NCBI GenBank assembly: GCA_947494095.1 | Contig: CANLTI010000008.1 | Location: 47,921 to 111,920 of the forward strand | Source: an uncultured Pseudomonadales bacterium | GTDB lineage: Bacteria; Pseudomonadota; Gammaproteobacteria; Pseudomonadales; Cellvibrionaceae | DNA: 64,000 nucleotides | Reading direction: 5' to 3' | Shown: one piece after another, positions 10,756 to 20,032 of the stretch | Layout of the letters: each line of letters begins with the position of its first letter | Position numbering within the stretch: the stretch's first letter is position 1 | Translations under genes and position numbers: made by a program | The notes under the pieces: model-generated | What the model saw: only the letters and a program-made list of their open reading frames with translations | Database searches by the model: none | What the model was told of the DNA's origin: nothing

Positions 10756-10838
10756 ACAAGCCACAGGTAAAATCTGTGGCTTGTACGATCAATCGCTCGC
10801 AAGCGCTGTAGCTATTCATTCACATTACAGTGTAATGT
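10756..10838. promoter_or_regulatory. Hairpin and palindrome between convergent genes
   Basis: ACAAGCCACAG pairs with CTGTGGCTTGT (10756-10784, 11-bp stem, 7-base loop) but no T-run follows on either strand. At 10822-10838 there is a 17-base perfect palindrome, ACATTACAGTGTAATGT. The first probably marks transcript ends of degQ and the kinase gene; the second could be a hairpin or a binding site. Confidence 0.5.
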
Positions 10839-10884
10839 TATGCCTAGCGAAGGCTGTCATTAGAGTGTTAGGTCATTAGTTGTT

Positions 10885-13800
10885 TTATTTGGCGGCTGTT
10901 AATGGCGCAGCATTTGAATGTTTACTTTTGTATTGCAAAAAATGCTCATTAACAGACTGGTAGCAAGGCATTAATAAAGGTGCAATAGCGTCCATTCTGT
11001 CTGTATCATCTGCTTCGCAGGCCGCTTCTAAGTCGGTGCATATTTGCGCCATAAGGCGTGCACTTAAATTGCCTGCTACACCTTTAATTTCATGCGCAAG
11101 CAAGCTTACTTGCTGTGTATCTCTTTGTGTTATGGCCATTTCTAATTTTGCTAGCCGCTCAGGGATATTCTGTATAAACCTATCCATTAGGTTCATTATG
11201 CGATCGGTGCGGCCTCTTAAACGTGTGTTGCACTCTTGCTCACACCATATTGGGGTGAGTGCTTCTGGTGTATCGGTTTCTTTTTTGGTGCGTAGAGGCG
11301 GTAATAGCTTGTATTTTTGGCTCATGGATGTTGCTTTTTCGGCGTTGTCGATGGGGCGGAACCACAGTAATAATTTTTCAGTTAGTTGCTCGGGGTTAAT
11401 CGGTTTAGGAATATAGTCGTTCATGCCTTGCGCTAAGCAGCTTTCTTTGGAACCCGACATCGCATTAGCGGTCATGGCGAGTATGGGGATTTCAATGCAG
11501 TGATTGCCCGCGCCACCATTGCGAATAATGTGTGTTGTTTCAAAGCCATCCATATCGGGCATTTGGCAGTCCATTAATACCAGCTTAATCATGCGATTAG
11601 TGGTGAGCTCATCGAGCGCTCGTTGTCCGTTATCGGCTAAAGTTACAGCTAAACCTAAATCTTCTAAAATACCTTTGCCGACCTCTAAATTTATCTCGTT
11701 ATCGTCAACCAGTAATATGTGGTAGCCAGCAAAGCGTGTTTTTATTTCATCTTCATAACTGGATATATTAGGCTCGGTGCGGACCTCGCTGGCACGGGTG
11801 ATGCCGAGGGCAATTAATGCATTGTTGATGGCACAGCATACATCACGCGGAGTAAAAGGTTTGCCGAGTTTAATGTCGCCCTCTTGGGCGGGTATATTTG
11901 AGCTGAGATTTTCACAAAGTCTAATAAAGACGAGTTTTTTATTGCCATTATTGTGATGATTTTTGTCGGCTTGATCGGTAGCGTTTGCCGTTGTAATATT
12001 TGGTATGCTTTGGTCATAGAAAACAAGGGTTGATTGGTCTGTTTTAAAAAGTAATTGTAGCGCTTGCTGGTCCTGGGCGTTGATGCAAAAATACTCTAGG
12101 TTGAGTACTTTTAGCGTGGCTTGTAACGCGTCGGTATGGATCGTTTCATGGTCTTGTACAATCACACATTTTATCTTTTTGTATTCTGGTTGTTCAAGTG
12201 ACAAAGGCTGTACAGAAGTGTCAGCGCTTAAGCACAAAGAAAAGGTAAAAGTCGAGCCAACATCTTTTGTGCTGCTAACTACAATATCTCCACCCATCAT
12301 GTTCGATAAATTTTTAGAAATCGCAAGCCCAAGCCCAGTGCCGCCAAAAAAGCGAGCCGTCGAGTCGTCTTCTTGTGAAAAAGAGTGAAATAATTTAGGT
12401 AAGTTATCGGCTTCAATACCCACGCCGGTATCAATCACCGAGCACTCAAAATCAATGGTGTCATTATCATTGAGTTGAGTGTTAGCCTTTACAATAATAT
12501 GCCCCTTGCGGGTAAATTTAATGGCATTGCCTACAAGGTTAATCAGTATTTGCCGAATACGATGGCTATCACCTTCGCACTGATTATGAGCAATGCCTGC
12601 AAGGTCGACAATAAAATCGATATTTTTATCTTTTGCGGCAACGGCTAATGAACTACAAGTTTCACCGAGTAACCGATACAGGTCAAGCGGGTGTGATTCG
12701 ACTACAAGTTTGCCGGCTTCTATTTTAGATAAGTCTAAAATGTCGTTTACCAGATTAGTTAAGGCGGTGGCGCTTCTATTGGCCATTTCTAAATATTGGT
12801 TTTGAGAGTCGCTGAGCGACTCGCGCCCAATAAGATGCAACATGCCAATGACGCCGTTCATGGGTGTGCGAATTTCGTGGCTCACATTAGCAATAAAATT
12901 ACTTTTTAATTGGCTGAGGGCTAAGGCTTTGTCTTTTGCCTTCTCGAGCTCTAATGTGCGGCGTGCCACCTCGGCCTCTAGGAATGTATTCATTTCTAGT
13001 ATTTGCTGCTCGGTGATTTTTTGCTCTGTCACATCACGCAGTATTGCTGCAACACCTTCGACCGAGCCGTTATCACTCATAATAATGGGTGATAGCGTGA
13101 CAGATACCGTTAATGAGCTACGCAAACTATTGTGCAATGGTGCATCAAAGGCCGGTACAGGTTGCCCACGATAAATTTTGACGAGCGACTCTGTAGAAAA
13201 TAACGCCGACTCATCATTTAACAAAAGTGTGAATATGTTTTGTCCTTTGGCGGTGTTTTCGGAGTAGCCAAAGATATTTTCAGCTGCACGGTTCCAGCTG
13301 TGAATACGGCCTTGCGCATTCATGCTAATAACAGCATCGCTCGAGTCATTAATGATTGCTCGATATTCTGCCTGCTCTTTTAAATGAATAAAGTTTTTAT
13401 GTACTTGTCGTCGGTAGTAAATTAGTAGTGTAAAAAATGCTAAAAAAACCCCAATAATTAAGGCTGTTGTTGATAGTCTTCGCTCGTATAATTTTTGCGC
13501 AAAGGTTGATTGTGTTATACCTGCAACCAGTGTAATGGTGTTGGTGCCAACATACTCCGATAGCTCTAGCGTACGGTCGTGATAAAGGAGTGTATCGTTA
13601 CTGGGCATGCGTACGCTTTTGAAGCGAGGGTAGGGCGATGGTACGGGTGTCATTTGATGGGGCCAGGAATCTTCTTGAGAAAATTCAAAGCCAAAGTCTT
13701 TATCGGGTTGAGAGTGTAAAATAAAGCCGTTTTTTGGGTTGAGTAAAAAAAACTCATAATTTGGCAGTAGAGTATTACGTAAATCTAAGAGCAATGCTCC

Positions 13801-14454
13801 TACACTAATATTAATAATCAAAAAACCCATAGGTTTATTGTTTTCATCAAAAACAGCGCGAGCAACGCGGTAGGTGGGCTTGTAGGGGTGTTGTATTTTG
13901 TTCCATTCACGGTTTAGATTGATGGGTGAAATATAATTTTCACCAGGGTTTAGCTTTAAGGCATAGGCAAAGTAATCTCGGTTCGCTTTACCTTGCATTT
14001 TTTGTCGGCTAACAATGCGGACATTACCTTGTACTTGCTCAACGCGAATGAGCTCAGAGCCCTTTTCATCAAAGGCAATAAAGCGCACTTGGTCAATTTG
14101 TTGGTTGTTTTCGAGGTAAGATTTTAAAACGGTCTCTAGGCGTGTGTACCAAGATTCTATCGGTGTGTTGTCTAGAGGGTCGACGCCATTATTGTTCATC
14201 GCACGAGCTATACCGGCAATAGGCGGTGTCGCATAAAAAAAGTTTATAGCATGGTAAGAGCTGGCGATATTTTCTTTGATTTTCTCAGAAGAGTGCTCAA
14301 TGATTTGCTCTATGCTTGTTTCGGCAGTACTTAAAATAGTTTTTTTGGCGTTATAATCGATATAAAAAACCAATAAGCCGCAGAGTAAAAGTGCACCACT
14401 GTAAACGGCAAAAGAGATACCATATTGGGGCATTAATTTTTTGCGGTTGCTCAT
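10885..14454 (-). CDS. Hybrid sensor histidine kinase with periplasmic sensor, PAS, receiver and Hpt domains
   Basis: 1189-aa membrane phosphorelay protein. TM1 is at about residues 12-31, then a ~290-residue periplasmic domain that reads like a double Cache sensor, and TM2 at about 325-347. A PAS domain (YRAIINDSSDAVISMNAQGR) is at about 365-480. The HisKA domain has phospho-acceptor His near 526 in NVSHEIRTPMNGVIG. The ATPase domain is intact: N-box NLVGNAIKFTRKG, G1 IDTGVGIE and G2 GGTGLGLAIS. A degenerate middle receiver precedes a good receiver (LLVDDNEIN, LMDCQMPDMDG, about 911-1030) and a C-terminal Hpt (LAHEIKGVAGN, His near 1120). GAGG precedes the ATG. No partner regulator is adjacent, so the output is unknown. 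Confidence 0.93.
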   Translation of the reverse strand: MSNRKKLMPQYGISFAVYSGALLLCGLLVFYIDYNAKKTILSTAETSIEQIIEHSSEKIKENIASSYHAINFFYATPPIAGIARAMNNNGVDPLDNTPIESWYTRLETVLKSYLENNQQIDQVRFIAFDEKGSELIRVEQVQGNVRIVSRQKMQGKANRDYFAYALKLNPGENYISPINLNREWNKIQHPYKPTYRVARAVFDENNKPMGFLIINISVGALLLDLRNTLLPNYEFFLLNPKNGFILHSQPDKDFGFEFSQEDSWPHQMTPVPSPYPRFKSVRMPSNDTLLYHDRTLELSEYVGTNTITLVAGITQSTFAQKLYERRLSTTALIIGVFLAFFTLLIYYRRQVHKNFIHLKEQAEYRAIINDSSDAVISMNAQGRIHSWNRAAENIFGYSENTAKGQNIFTLLLNDESALFSTESLVKIYRGQPVPAFDAPLHNSLRSSLTVSVTLSPIIMSDNGSVEGVAAILRDVTEQKITEQQILEMNTFLEAEVARRTLELEKAKDKALALSQLKSNFIANVSHEIRTPMNGVIGMLHLIGRESLSDSQNQYLEMANRSATALTNLVNDILDLSKIEAGKLVVESHPLDLYRLLGETCSSLAVAAKDKNIDFIVDLAGIAHNQCEGDSHRIRQILINLVGNAIKFTRKGHIIVKANTQLNDNDTIDFECSVIDTGVGIEADNLPKLFHSFSQEDDSTARFFGGTGLGLAISKNLSNMMGGDIVVSSTKDVGSTFTFSLCLSADTSVQPLSLEQPEYKKIKCVIVQDHETIHTDALQATLKVLNLEYFCINAQDQQALQLLFKTDQSTLVFYDQSIPNITTANATDQADKNHHNNGNKKLVFIRLCENLSSNIPAQEGDIKLGKPFTPRDVCCAINNALIALGITRASEVRTEPNISSYEDEIKTRFAGYHILLVDDNEINLEVGKGILEDLGLAVTLADNGQRALDELTTNRMIKLVLMDCQMPDMDGFETTHIIRNGGAGNHCIEIPILAMTANAMSGSKESCLAQGMNDYIPKPINPEQLTEKLLLWFRPIDNAEKATSMSQKYKLLPPLRTKKETDTPEALTPIWCEQECNTRLRGRTDRIMNLMDRFIQNIPERLAKLEMAITQRDTQQVSLLAHEIKGVAGNLSARLMAQICTDLEAACEADDTDRMDAIAPLLMPCYQSVNEHFLQYKSKHSNAAPLTAAK

Positions 14455-14529
14455 GTTATTGCCTCAGCAATGTCTGAATATTCTATAATTTTTTAAAAAT
14501 GCTGTATTTGTTCGTTTAAAGGGTTGCAC

Positions 14530-14682
14530 TTAGCGGTGAAAAAAATACATTATTCAATATACTTGTGCTTTGCTACATTGCTCAAAGCGTTACATGCCGC
14601 AGCATGCGCCCCTTTGGCGCCTTGCCGAAAAGTAGAACCCTACCTATGCCTAATTGGTAAACGATTATTGCCTCGCGCCCTA
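14530..14682 (-). repeat. Repeat family B, degenerate copy
   Basis: About 150 bp that align by eye along their whole length with the better copy at 15782-15945. Shared blocks include AATACTT/AATATACTTG, GTTACA, GCATGCGCC, CTAATTGG and the end ATTATTGCCTCGC. The internal stem is CAAAG...CTTTG here instead of GAAGAG...CTCTTC. It lies upstream of the hybrid kinase gene in the gap 14455-15033, which otherwise has no gene. Confidence 0.75.
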
Positions 14683-14962
14683 GGCTCTAGCGTCCTTTAA
14701 TTTAGCATGCCTTAACTTAGCCTAGTTGAAATAGAGAGTTTTATCTTGTTGATGCTAAAATGTTTTACTTGTGATTGGGTGGTAGTGCTAAATTTTATAA
14801 CGGTAAAGCTTTTGCGTTGCTTTTAGTATTAGCGCGGTGTGCGTTAAGCGGTGGTGATATGTGTGAGGGTACTTGAGTGATAGCTAGGAGCTATTTTGGT
14901 GAGTGTCACGGTGTTGGCTATGTGGCTGGCATATACTAAAGATAAGCCTACCCTTTATGCTT

Positions 14963-15010
14963 AGGGGTAGGCGTAGGGGTAGGGGTAGGGGTAGGCGTAA
15001 GGGCAGGGGC
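14963..15010 (+). repeat. G-rich tandem GGGGTA tract
   Basis: Runs of GGGG separated by TA or TAGGCGTA, at least four G-runs on the plus strand. The tract could fold as a G-quadruplex. It lies just past the end of nth (minus strand). Confidence 0.8.
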
Positions 15011-15033
15011 TCAGGATCTTAAGGGCTTAGTAA

Positions 15034-15714
15034 TCAGGGCTTTTTAACTATTTTTGCCCGCTTGCGGTTGGGGTAGCAGGCTTTACATAAAGGGCAAACA
15101 GTACCGTCACATCCGCGGGCGGTGCAAAATTCGCGGCCATAAAAAATAATTTGTAAATGCAGTTTGTTCCATTGCTCTTTTGGGTAAAGGCGCTTTAAGT
15201 CTTTTTCGGTTTGTACGACATTTTTGCCGTTGGTTAAGCCCCAGCGTTGCGCTAAGCGGTGGATGTGAGTATCGACAGGAAAGGCCGGCACACCAAAAGC
15301 TTGCGCCATTACGACACCGGCAGTTTTATGACCCACACCGGGCAACTTTTCGAGTGCGTCAAAATTTTGTGGTACTTGGCCGTTATATTGTTCGACCAGC
15401 ATCTGTGAGAGTACGCTAATGGCCTTTGATTTACGGGGTGACAAGCCGCAGGGCCGAATGACCGCTTGAATATCTTCAACAGGAACATATTGCATATCAA
15501 AGGGGTTATCAGCCAATTGCCACAGCAGTGGGGTGATTTTGTTTACTCGTTCATCGGTGCATTGGGCCGATAATAAAACGGCCACCAATAACGTGTAAGG
15601 ATCTTTGTGAGTTAAAGGCGTCGGTGTTTCGGGGTAGTGTTTGTTGAGCGTTGTAAAGACTAAATCGACGCGCTCGGCCTTGGTTAAATTTGGGGTGAGT
15701 GTTTGTGTCGTCAT
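15034..15714 (-). CDS. nth: Endonuclease III (DNA glycosylase/AP lyase)
   Basis: Removes oxidised pyrimidines and nicks the abasic site in base excision repair. 226 aa from ATG 15714; a TTG four codons upstream is less likely. The helix-hairpin-helix LPGVGHKTAGVVMAQAFG carries the catalytic Lys, and the catalytic Asp is in FPVDTHIHRLAQRWGL. The C-terminal cysteines (CTARGCDGTVCPLCKAC) are spaced C-X4-C-X4-C-X2-C-X2-C rather than the C-X6-C-X2-C-X5-C of E. coli, so any 4Fe-4S cluster must be bound differently. It appears to be transcribed alone: ~370 bases containing a repeat separate it from dapC. Confidence 0.94.
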   Translation of the reverse strand: MTTQTLTPNLTKAERVDLVFTTLNKHYPETPTPLTHKDPYTLLVAVLLSAQCTDERVNKITPLLWQLADNPFDMQYVPVEDIQAVIRPCGLSPRKSKAISVLSQMLVEQYNGQVPQNFDALEKLPGVGHKTAGVVMAQAFGVPAFPVDTHIHRLAQRWGLTNGKNVVQTEKDLKRLYPKEQWNKLHLQIIFYGREFCTARGCDGTVCPLCKACYPNRKRAKIVKKP

Positions 15715-15781
15715 AATCGGTATCAATCATTGCAGGTCTAGGGTTATTACTTATAGTGACAAAGCCAAAGACTTAGCTGGG

Positions 15782-15945
15782 TTAGGGGCGAGGAAGAAAT
15801 ACTTTATCCAATAATACTTGTTCTCTGTCTCCTCTGCTGCGTTGCCCGAAGAGTTACAGGCCCCGGCATGCGCCTCTTCGAGCGCCTTGCTAAGAAAACA
15901 GGGCCCTGCGCCTAATTGGACAAACTCTTATTGCCTCGCCCCTTA
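15782..15945 (+). repeat. Repeat family B, full-length copy (164 bp)
   Basis: Imperfect terminal inverted repeats of about 32 bp. The left end is TTAGGGGCGAGGAAGAAATA and the right end, read in reverse, is TAAGGGGCGAGGCAATAAGA. TTA borders the GGGGCGAGG core on both sides and could be a 3-bp target duplication. The centre folds as GAAGAG...CTCTTC. It is non-coding and occupies the nth-dapC gap; the rest of the gap (15946-16087) shows nothing. Confidence 0.8.
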
Positions 15946-16087
15946 TAAAAATCACACCACTCATGGCCCATTCATAGACCACTGAAGCATAAGTTAGAAT
16001 GTTTTTGGTGATGTGTTGTTTGTTGTGTGCGCACGTGACTCATAAAGCAAGCGCTCAGCATGCCGGTACAGCGTATGGCTAAGCTGT

Positions 16088-17284
16088 CTATAGCGATTCA
16101 ACAAAGCGTTTAATACGCTGAGCCGCTTCAATACATTGCGCAACGGGTGCCACTAGCGCCATACGGATATGGTTTTCACCAGGGTTGCCGGTCGCACTTG
16201 CGCGCGCTAAATACTGCCCTGGCAATACGGTCACGTTTTGCTGGGCAAATAAGCCTTGCGCAAAATTGGCGTCGTTAATGGGAGTTTTAGGCCATAAGTA
16301 AAAGCTCGCCTTAGGAATACTCATAGGTAAAACGGGGTTTAAAATATTGGCCACTTGGGTGAATTTTTGACGGTATAAGTCTCTATTCGCTTTTACATGC
16401 CCTTCGTCTTGCCAAGCGGCAATACTGGCCAGTTGCGTGGGCACCGGTAGCGCGCAGCCGTGATAAGTACGGTACTTTAAAAAGGCGGCTAAAATATCGG
16501 CATCACCAGCGACAAAACCCGAACGCAAACCGGGTAGGTTAGAGCGCTTTGACAGGCTATGAAAAACCACCGCGCGCTTAAAGTTATGGCGGCCACTACT
16601 CATGCAAGCTTGCAATAAGCCTATGGGAGGCTGCTCTTCGTCAAAGTACAGCTCGCTGTAGCACTCGTCACTGGCAACAATAAAGTCATATTGCTCTGCA
16701 AGGTTTAAGGCTTTTGTTAAATAAGCCTCACTCATAACGGCACCTGTTGGGTTGCCTGGGCTACATAAAAATAATAATTGGCAATCTTGCCAAGTACTGG
16801 GGTTAACGCTGTCTAAGTCAGGTAAAAAGCCATTTTGCGCTGTACAATTTAAAAACACAGGCTCGGCACCGGCTAAAATAGCGGCACCTTCATAAATTTG
16901 ATAAAACGGGTTGGGCATTAACACTTTAGGTGCTTTTTGTGTGCGGTCTATTACGGCTTGGGTAAACGCAAATAAAGCCTCGCGGGTGCCTGCAACGGGT
17001 AGTACTTGGGTGTCGCTATTAAGCGCTTGCTTTAAGTGAAAACGCTGGTTTGCCCATTGTGCAATGGTACTGCGTAGCTCGGGTAAACCTTTGGTGAGAG
17101 GGTATTGTGTTAAGGCGTTTAAGTTTTTGCTTAAGGCCTCTAGCGCAAAAGCCGGTGGTGTGTGTTTGGGCTCACCAATGCTCAGTGCAATATGCTCAAG
17201 GTGTGCCGGTGGCGTAATGCCTGCTTTTAATGCGGCAAGTTTTTCGAAGGGGTAAGGCTGTAAGGCATCAAGCGCTGGGTTCAT
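16088..17284 (-). CDS. dapC: Succinyldiaminopimelate transaminase
   Basis: PLP enzyme of the lysine/diaminopimelate pathway that converts N-succinyl-2-amino-6-oxopimelate to N-succinyl-LL-diaminopimelate. 398 aa from the ATG at 17284 (MNPALDALQPYPFEKLAAL). The frame is open further upstream, but that would overlap the end of glnD and add an unconserved stretch. Class I aminotransferase marks are LSIGEPKH, the CSPGNPTGAV block, ASDECYSELYFDE and the PLP lysine in HSLSKRSNLPGLRSGF. It follows map and glnD on the minus strand with a 40-base gap, the same order as in Pseudomonas, so an operon is likely. Confidence 0.92.
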   Translation of the reverse strand: MNPALDALQPYPFEKLAALKAGITPPAHLEHIALSIGEPKHTPPAFALEALSKNLNALTQYPLTKGLPELRSTIAQWANQRFHLKQALNSDTQVLPVAGTREALFAFTQAVIDRTQKAPKVLMPNPFYQIYEGAAILAGAEPVFLNCTAQNGFLPDLDSVNPSTWQDCQLLFLCSPGNPTGAVMSEAYLTKALNLAEQYDFIVASDECYSELYFDEEQPPIGLLQACMSSGRHNFKRAVVFHSLSKRSNLPGLRSGFVAGDADILAAFLKYRTYHGCALPVPTQLASIAAWQDEGHVKANRDLYRQKFTQVANILNPVLPMSIPKASFYLWPKTPINDANFAQGLFAQQNVTVLPGQYLARASATGNPGENHIRMALVAPVAQCIEAAQRIKRFVESL

Positions 17285-17324
17285 AGTGTTGTCTTTATAT
17301 TTGCAATAGTGGCTGTGTAATGAT

Positions 17325-20030
17325 TTAGAGCGAGGCTTCAACTTCTTGATCTAAGGCTTGGCAGATGGCTCTTTGCAAGACATCACCGGTTGTTTGGCTA
17401 TTAATTGTGTCGCCATTGGCATCGGTAATAAAAAAGATGTCCTCGACTCGCTCACCCAGAGTAGAAATTTTAGCGTTACACACTAAAATGTCATGATCTA
17501 AAAATACTTGGCCAATGGTTGCCAGTAAATTATGGCGATCGGGGCTAATGACCTCTAGTGTTGTGTAATTAGCGCCTTCGGCGGTGTCCATTTTTGTACG
17601 AGTAGGGATAGGAAATTGTTTTAATAAGCGCGGGGTGCGTTTTTTAATGACATCCGAGTACTCGCCTTGAATTACATGCTTTAGCTCCTCTTGTAGTGCA
17701 TCAAGGATCTTTTGTTCTTTAGTGCTGCCTTCTTCGACGGGTTGGTCGTTTTCGTCTAAGACATAAAAGGTATCAATGGTATGACCGCTGTCAGAGTTGT
17801 AAATGCGCGCATCATGAATATTTAAACCCAGTTGTGCAAAGACTGTCGCCGCCGCTAAAAATACATTGCCTTGGTCGGGCATGCGGATAAAAACTTGAGT
17901 AGCGCCGCCCCACTGCAAGGAGGTGTCATCGCGCACAAGTATTAAAGGTTTGTTGTGATCAGATAGCGCATTGTGTTCAATAATCGCTTCGGTTTGCCAA
18001 GCAATATCGACATGCCCCTCGCGAACAAAATATTCAAAGCCCATGTCTTGCCATAGGTCTTGCGCTTTTTGCAGATCAACATTGCGGTCTTGCAATTTAT
18101 TTAATGCGTGCTGTTTGGTTTCTTCTATGTATTCGGCTTGATCGAGTGTGTTTTCTAGGCCGCGTCGCAAGGCGCGTTTGGTCTCGGTATATAGTTGGTG
18201 CATGAGGCTGGCGCGCCAGCTATTCCAAATATCGGGGTTGGTACCGTTCATATCCGCGACAGTAAGGGCGTATAAGTAATCTAAATTGCGCTGGTTGCCC
18301 ACCTTTAAGGCAAAGGCATGAATAACTTCGGGCTCTGAGATGTCTTGCTTTTGCGAGACGTAAGACATCAATAAATGACTTTGCACCAGCCAAGCTAACA
18401 GTTTTGTATCATTGCTGCTCAGGTCATGGCTTTGACCAAATTCGATAGCATCTTGCGCGCCTAAGATTGAGTGATCGCCACCGCGACCTTTGCCTATATC
18501 GTGAAATAAACCCGATAAATAGAGGATTTCAGGTTTATTGAGATGCTTTAATATGTGTGCGGCAATAGGGAATTCTTGCTCGGCGCTAGGTAGCGTAAAA
18601 TTACGCATTTTTTGAATCACTAATAATGTGTGATCATCGACGGTATAGCGATGAAATAAATCATGTTGCATTTGGCCGGTGATTTTGCCAAAGGCCGGTA
18701 AATAACGCCCTAAGATATTGTAGCGTTTCATGCGTTTTAGCTGTGTGACTAAGCCGCGTTCAACTTTAAACAGTTGCAAAAAAAGCTGTTTATTGATGGG
18801 GTTTTGCCTAAAGCTTTCATCAATTAAAAAGCGACTCTCATTGAGCAGGCGAATGGTGTTTGTGCGCACCCCTTTAATGCTAGGGTTGTTGCCTAATAGT
18901 ACAAAAATTTCGAGTAAAGCCGGCGGATAGGCTTTAAAGACATTGTTGTGTATAACCTCAATGTAGCCGTCGCGCAATTGGAAGCTGTCATTGAGTGGTT
19001 GTATTTTTTGCGCATTTTGGTGGTCGTGAATTTTTTCGTTGAGACTTTGCAATAAAACATCATTGAGCTCGCGCAAGGCTAATACGGCACGGTAATAGGT
19101 GCGCATAAATTGCTCTACAGCAAGGCCTTTATCGCTATCTTGGTAGCCAAACAAGTCGGCAAGCTCGCGTTGATACTCAAAGAGTAAGCGCTCTTCTGCG
19201 CGACCTGCAACATAGTGCAGGGCGTAGCGAATTTTCCATAGGGTGGCTTCGCAGGTATTGAGTACGCCGTATTCGTACTCGGTAAAAAAATTCTTATTTT
19301 GCAATTGTTGTAACGTTTTGACACCGTAATAACGCTTGGCAACCCAATGAATAGTTTGTATGTCGCGCAGGCCACCGGGTGAGTTCTTTAGGTTGGGCTC
19401 GAGGTTGTATTCGCTATCGTTGTGCTTTTTGTGGCGGTCTATTTGCTCTTGTAGTTTGGCGTGATAAAACGCGCTAGCAGGCCAAATATGATCCACGTTT
19501 GTTAAAGTTTGCAGTTGGTCGCGCAGCGCATCGCTACCGCATAAGCGGCGGCAATCTAACAGGTTGGTGGCCACTGTAATGTCGTTTTTAGCAAGCTCTA
19601 CACACTGTGAGAGCGTGCGTACACTACTGCCAACATCGAGGCCAATATCCCAGCACAGGGTAATAAAGGTTTGCAGTTGTTCGGAGTATTTGGTGTCGGC
19701 GCTATCGTCTAATAAAATAAGAATATCAACATCTGATTTAGGATGCAGCTCGCCACGGCCATAACCGCCTACAGCAATCAAGCTAATGTCATCGTCAAAT
19801 GTATTTTGATGCCAAGCGTAATGCAGCAGTATATCAACCACGTTAGAGCGCTCGGCAATCAAGCTGCGCACATCTTCGCCCTCTAAAAATCGATTATCTA
19901 AATGCTCGTTAATGCCAGCAATAGCATCTTTAAAAACTTTAATGAAAGGCTGATGTATCAAGTTTTTGCGAAATAAACGCTGGTTAAAGCACAGAGGTTG
20001 GCAGGCGTAAATGGGCACAGAGTGAGTCAT
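17325..20030 (-). CDS. glnD: Bifunctional uridylyltransferase/uridylyl-removing enzyme (PII modification)
   Basis: Senses glutamine and adds or removes UMP on PII proteins, controlling nitrogen assimilation. 901 aa from ATG 20030, the usual length. The upstream extension would run into map and is rejected. The nucleotidyltransferase domain has GGYGRGELHPKSDVDILIL near residue 97. A linker helical region, an HD phosphohydrolase domain (LFHDIGKGRGGDHS, near 513) and two C-terminal ACT domains (about 735-815 and 830-901, the second with TLEVISPDRHNLLATIGQVF) follow. The start lies two bases after the map stop, implying translational coupling. Confidence 0.96.
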   Translation of the reverse strand: MTHSVPIYACQPLCFNQRLFRKNLIHQPFIKVFKDAIAGINEHLDNRFLEGEDVRSLIAERSNVVDILLHYAWHQNTFDDDISLIAVGGYGRGELHPKSDVDILILLDDSADTKYSEQLQTFITLCWDIGLDVGSSVRTLSQCVELAKNDITVATNLLDCRRLCGSDALRDQLQTLTNVDHIWPASAFYHAKLQEQIDRHKKHNDSEYNLEPNLKNSPGGLRDIQTIHWVAKRYYGVKTLQQLQNKNFFTEYEYGVLNTCEATLWKIRYALHYVAGRAEERLLFEYQRELADLFGYQDSDKGLAVEQFMRTYYRAVLALRELNDVLLQSLNEKIHDHQNAQKIQPLNDSFQLRDGYIEVIHNNVFKAYPPALLEIFVLLGNNPSIKGVRTNTIRLLNESRFLIDESFRQNPINKQLFLQLFKVERGLVTQLKRMKRYNILGRYLPAFGKITGQMQHDLFHRYTVDDHTLLVIQKMRNFTLPSAEQEFPIAAHILKHLNKPEILYLSGLFHDIGKGRGGDHSILGAQDAIEFGQSHDLSSNDTKLLAWLVQSHLLMSYVSQKQDISEPEVIHAFALKVGNQRNLDYLYALTVADMNGTNPDIWNSWRASLMHQLYTETKRALRRGLENTLDQAEYIEETKQHALNKLQDRNVDLQKAQDLWQDMGFEYFVREGHVDIAWQTEAIIEHNALSDHNKPLILVRDDTSLQWGGATQVFIRMPDQGNVFLAAATVFAQLGLNIHDARIYNSDSGHTIDTFYVLDENDQPVEEGSTKEQKILDALQEELKHVIQGEYSDVIKKRTPRLLKQFPIPTRTKMDTAEGANYTTLEVISPDRHNLLATIGQVFLDHDILVCNAKISTLGERVEDIFFITDANGDTINSQTTGDVLQRAICQALDQEVEASL

Positions 20031-20032
20031 AA

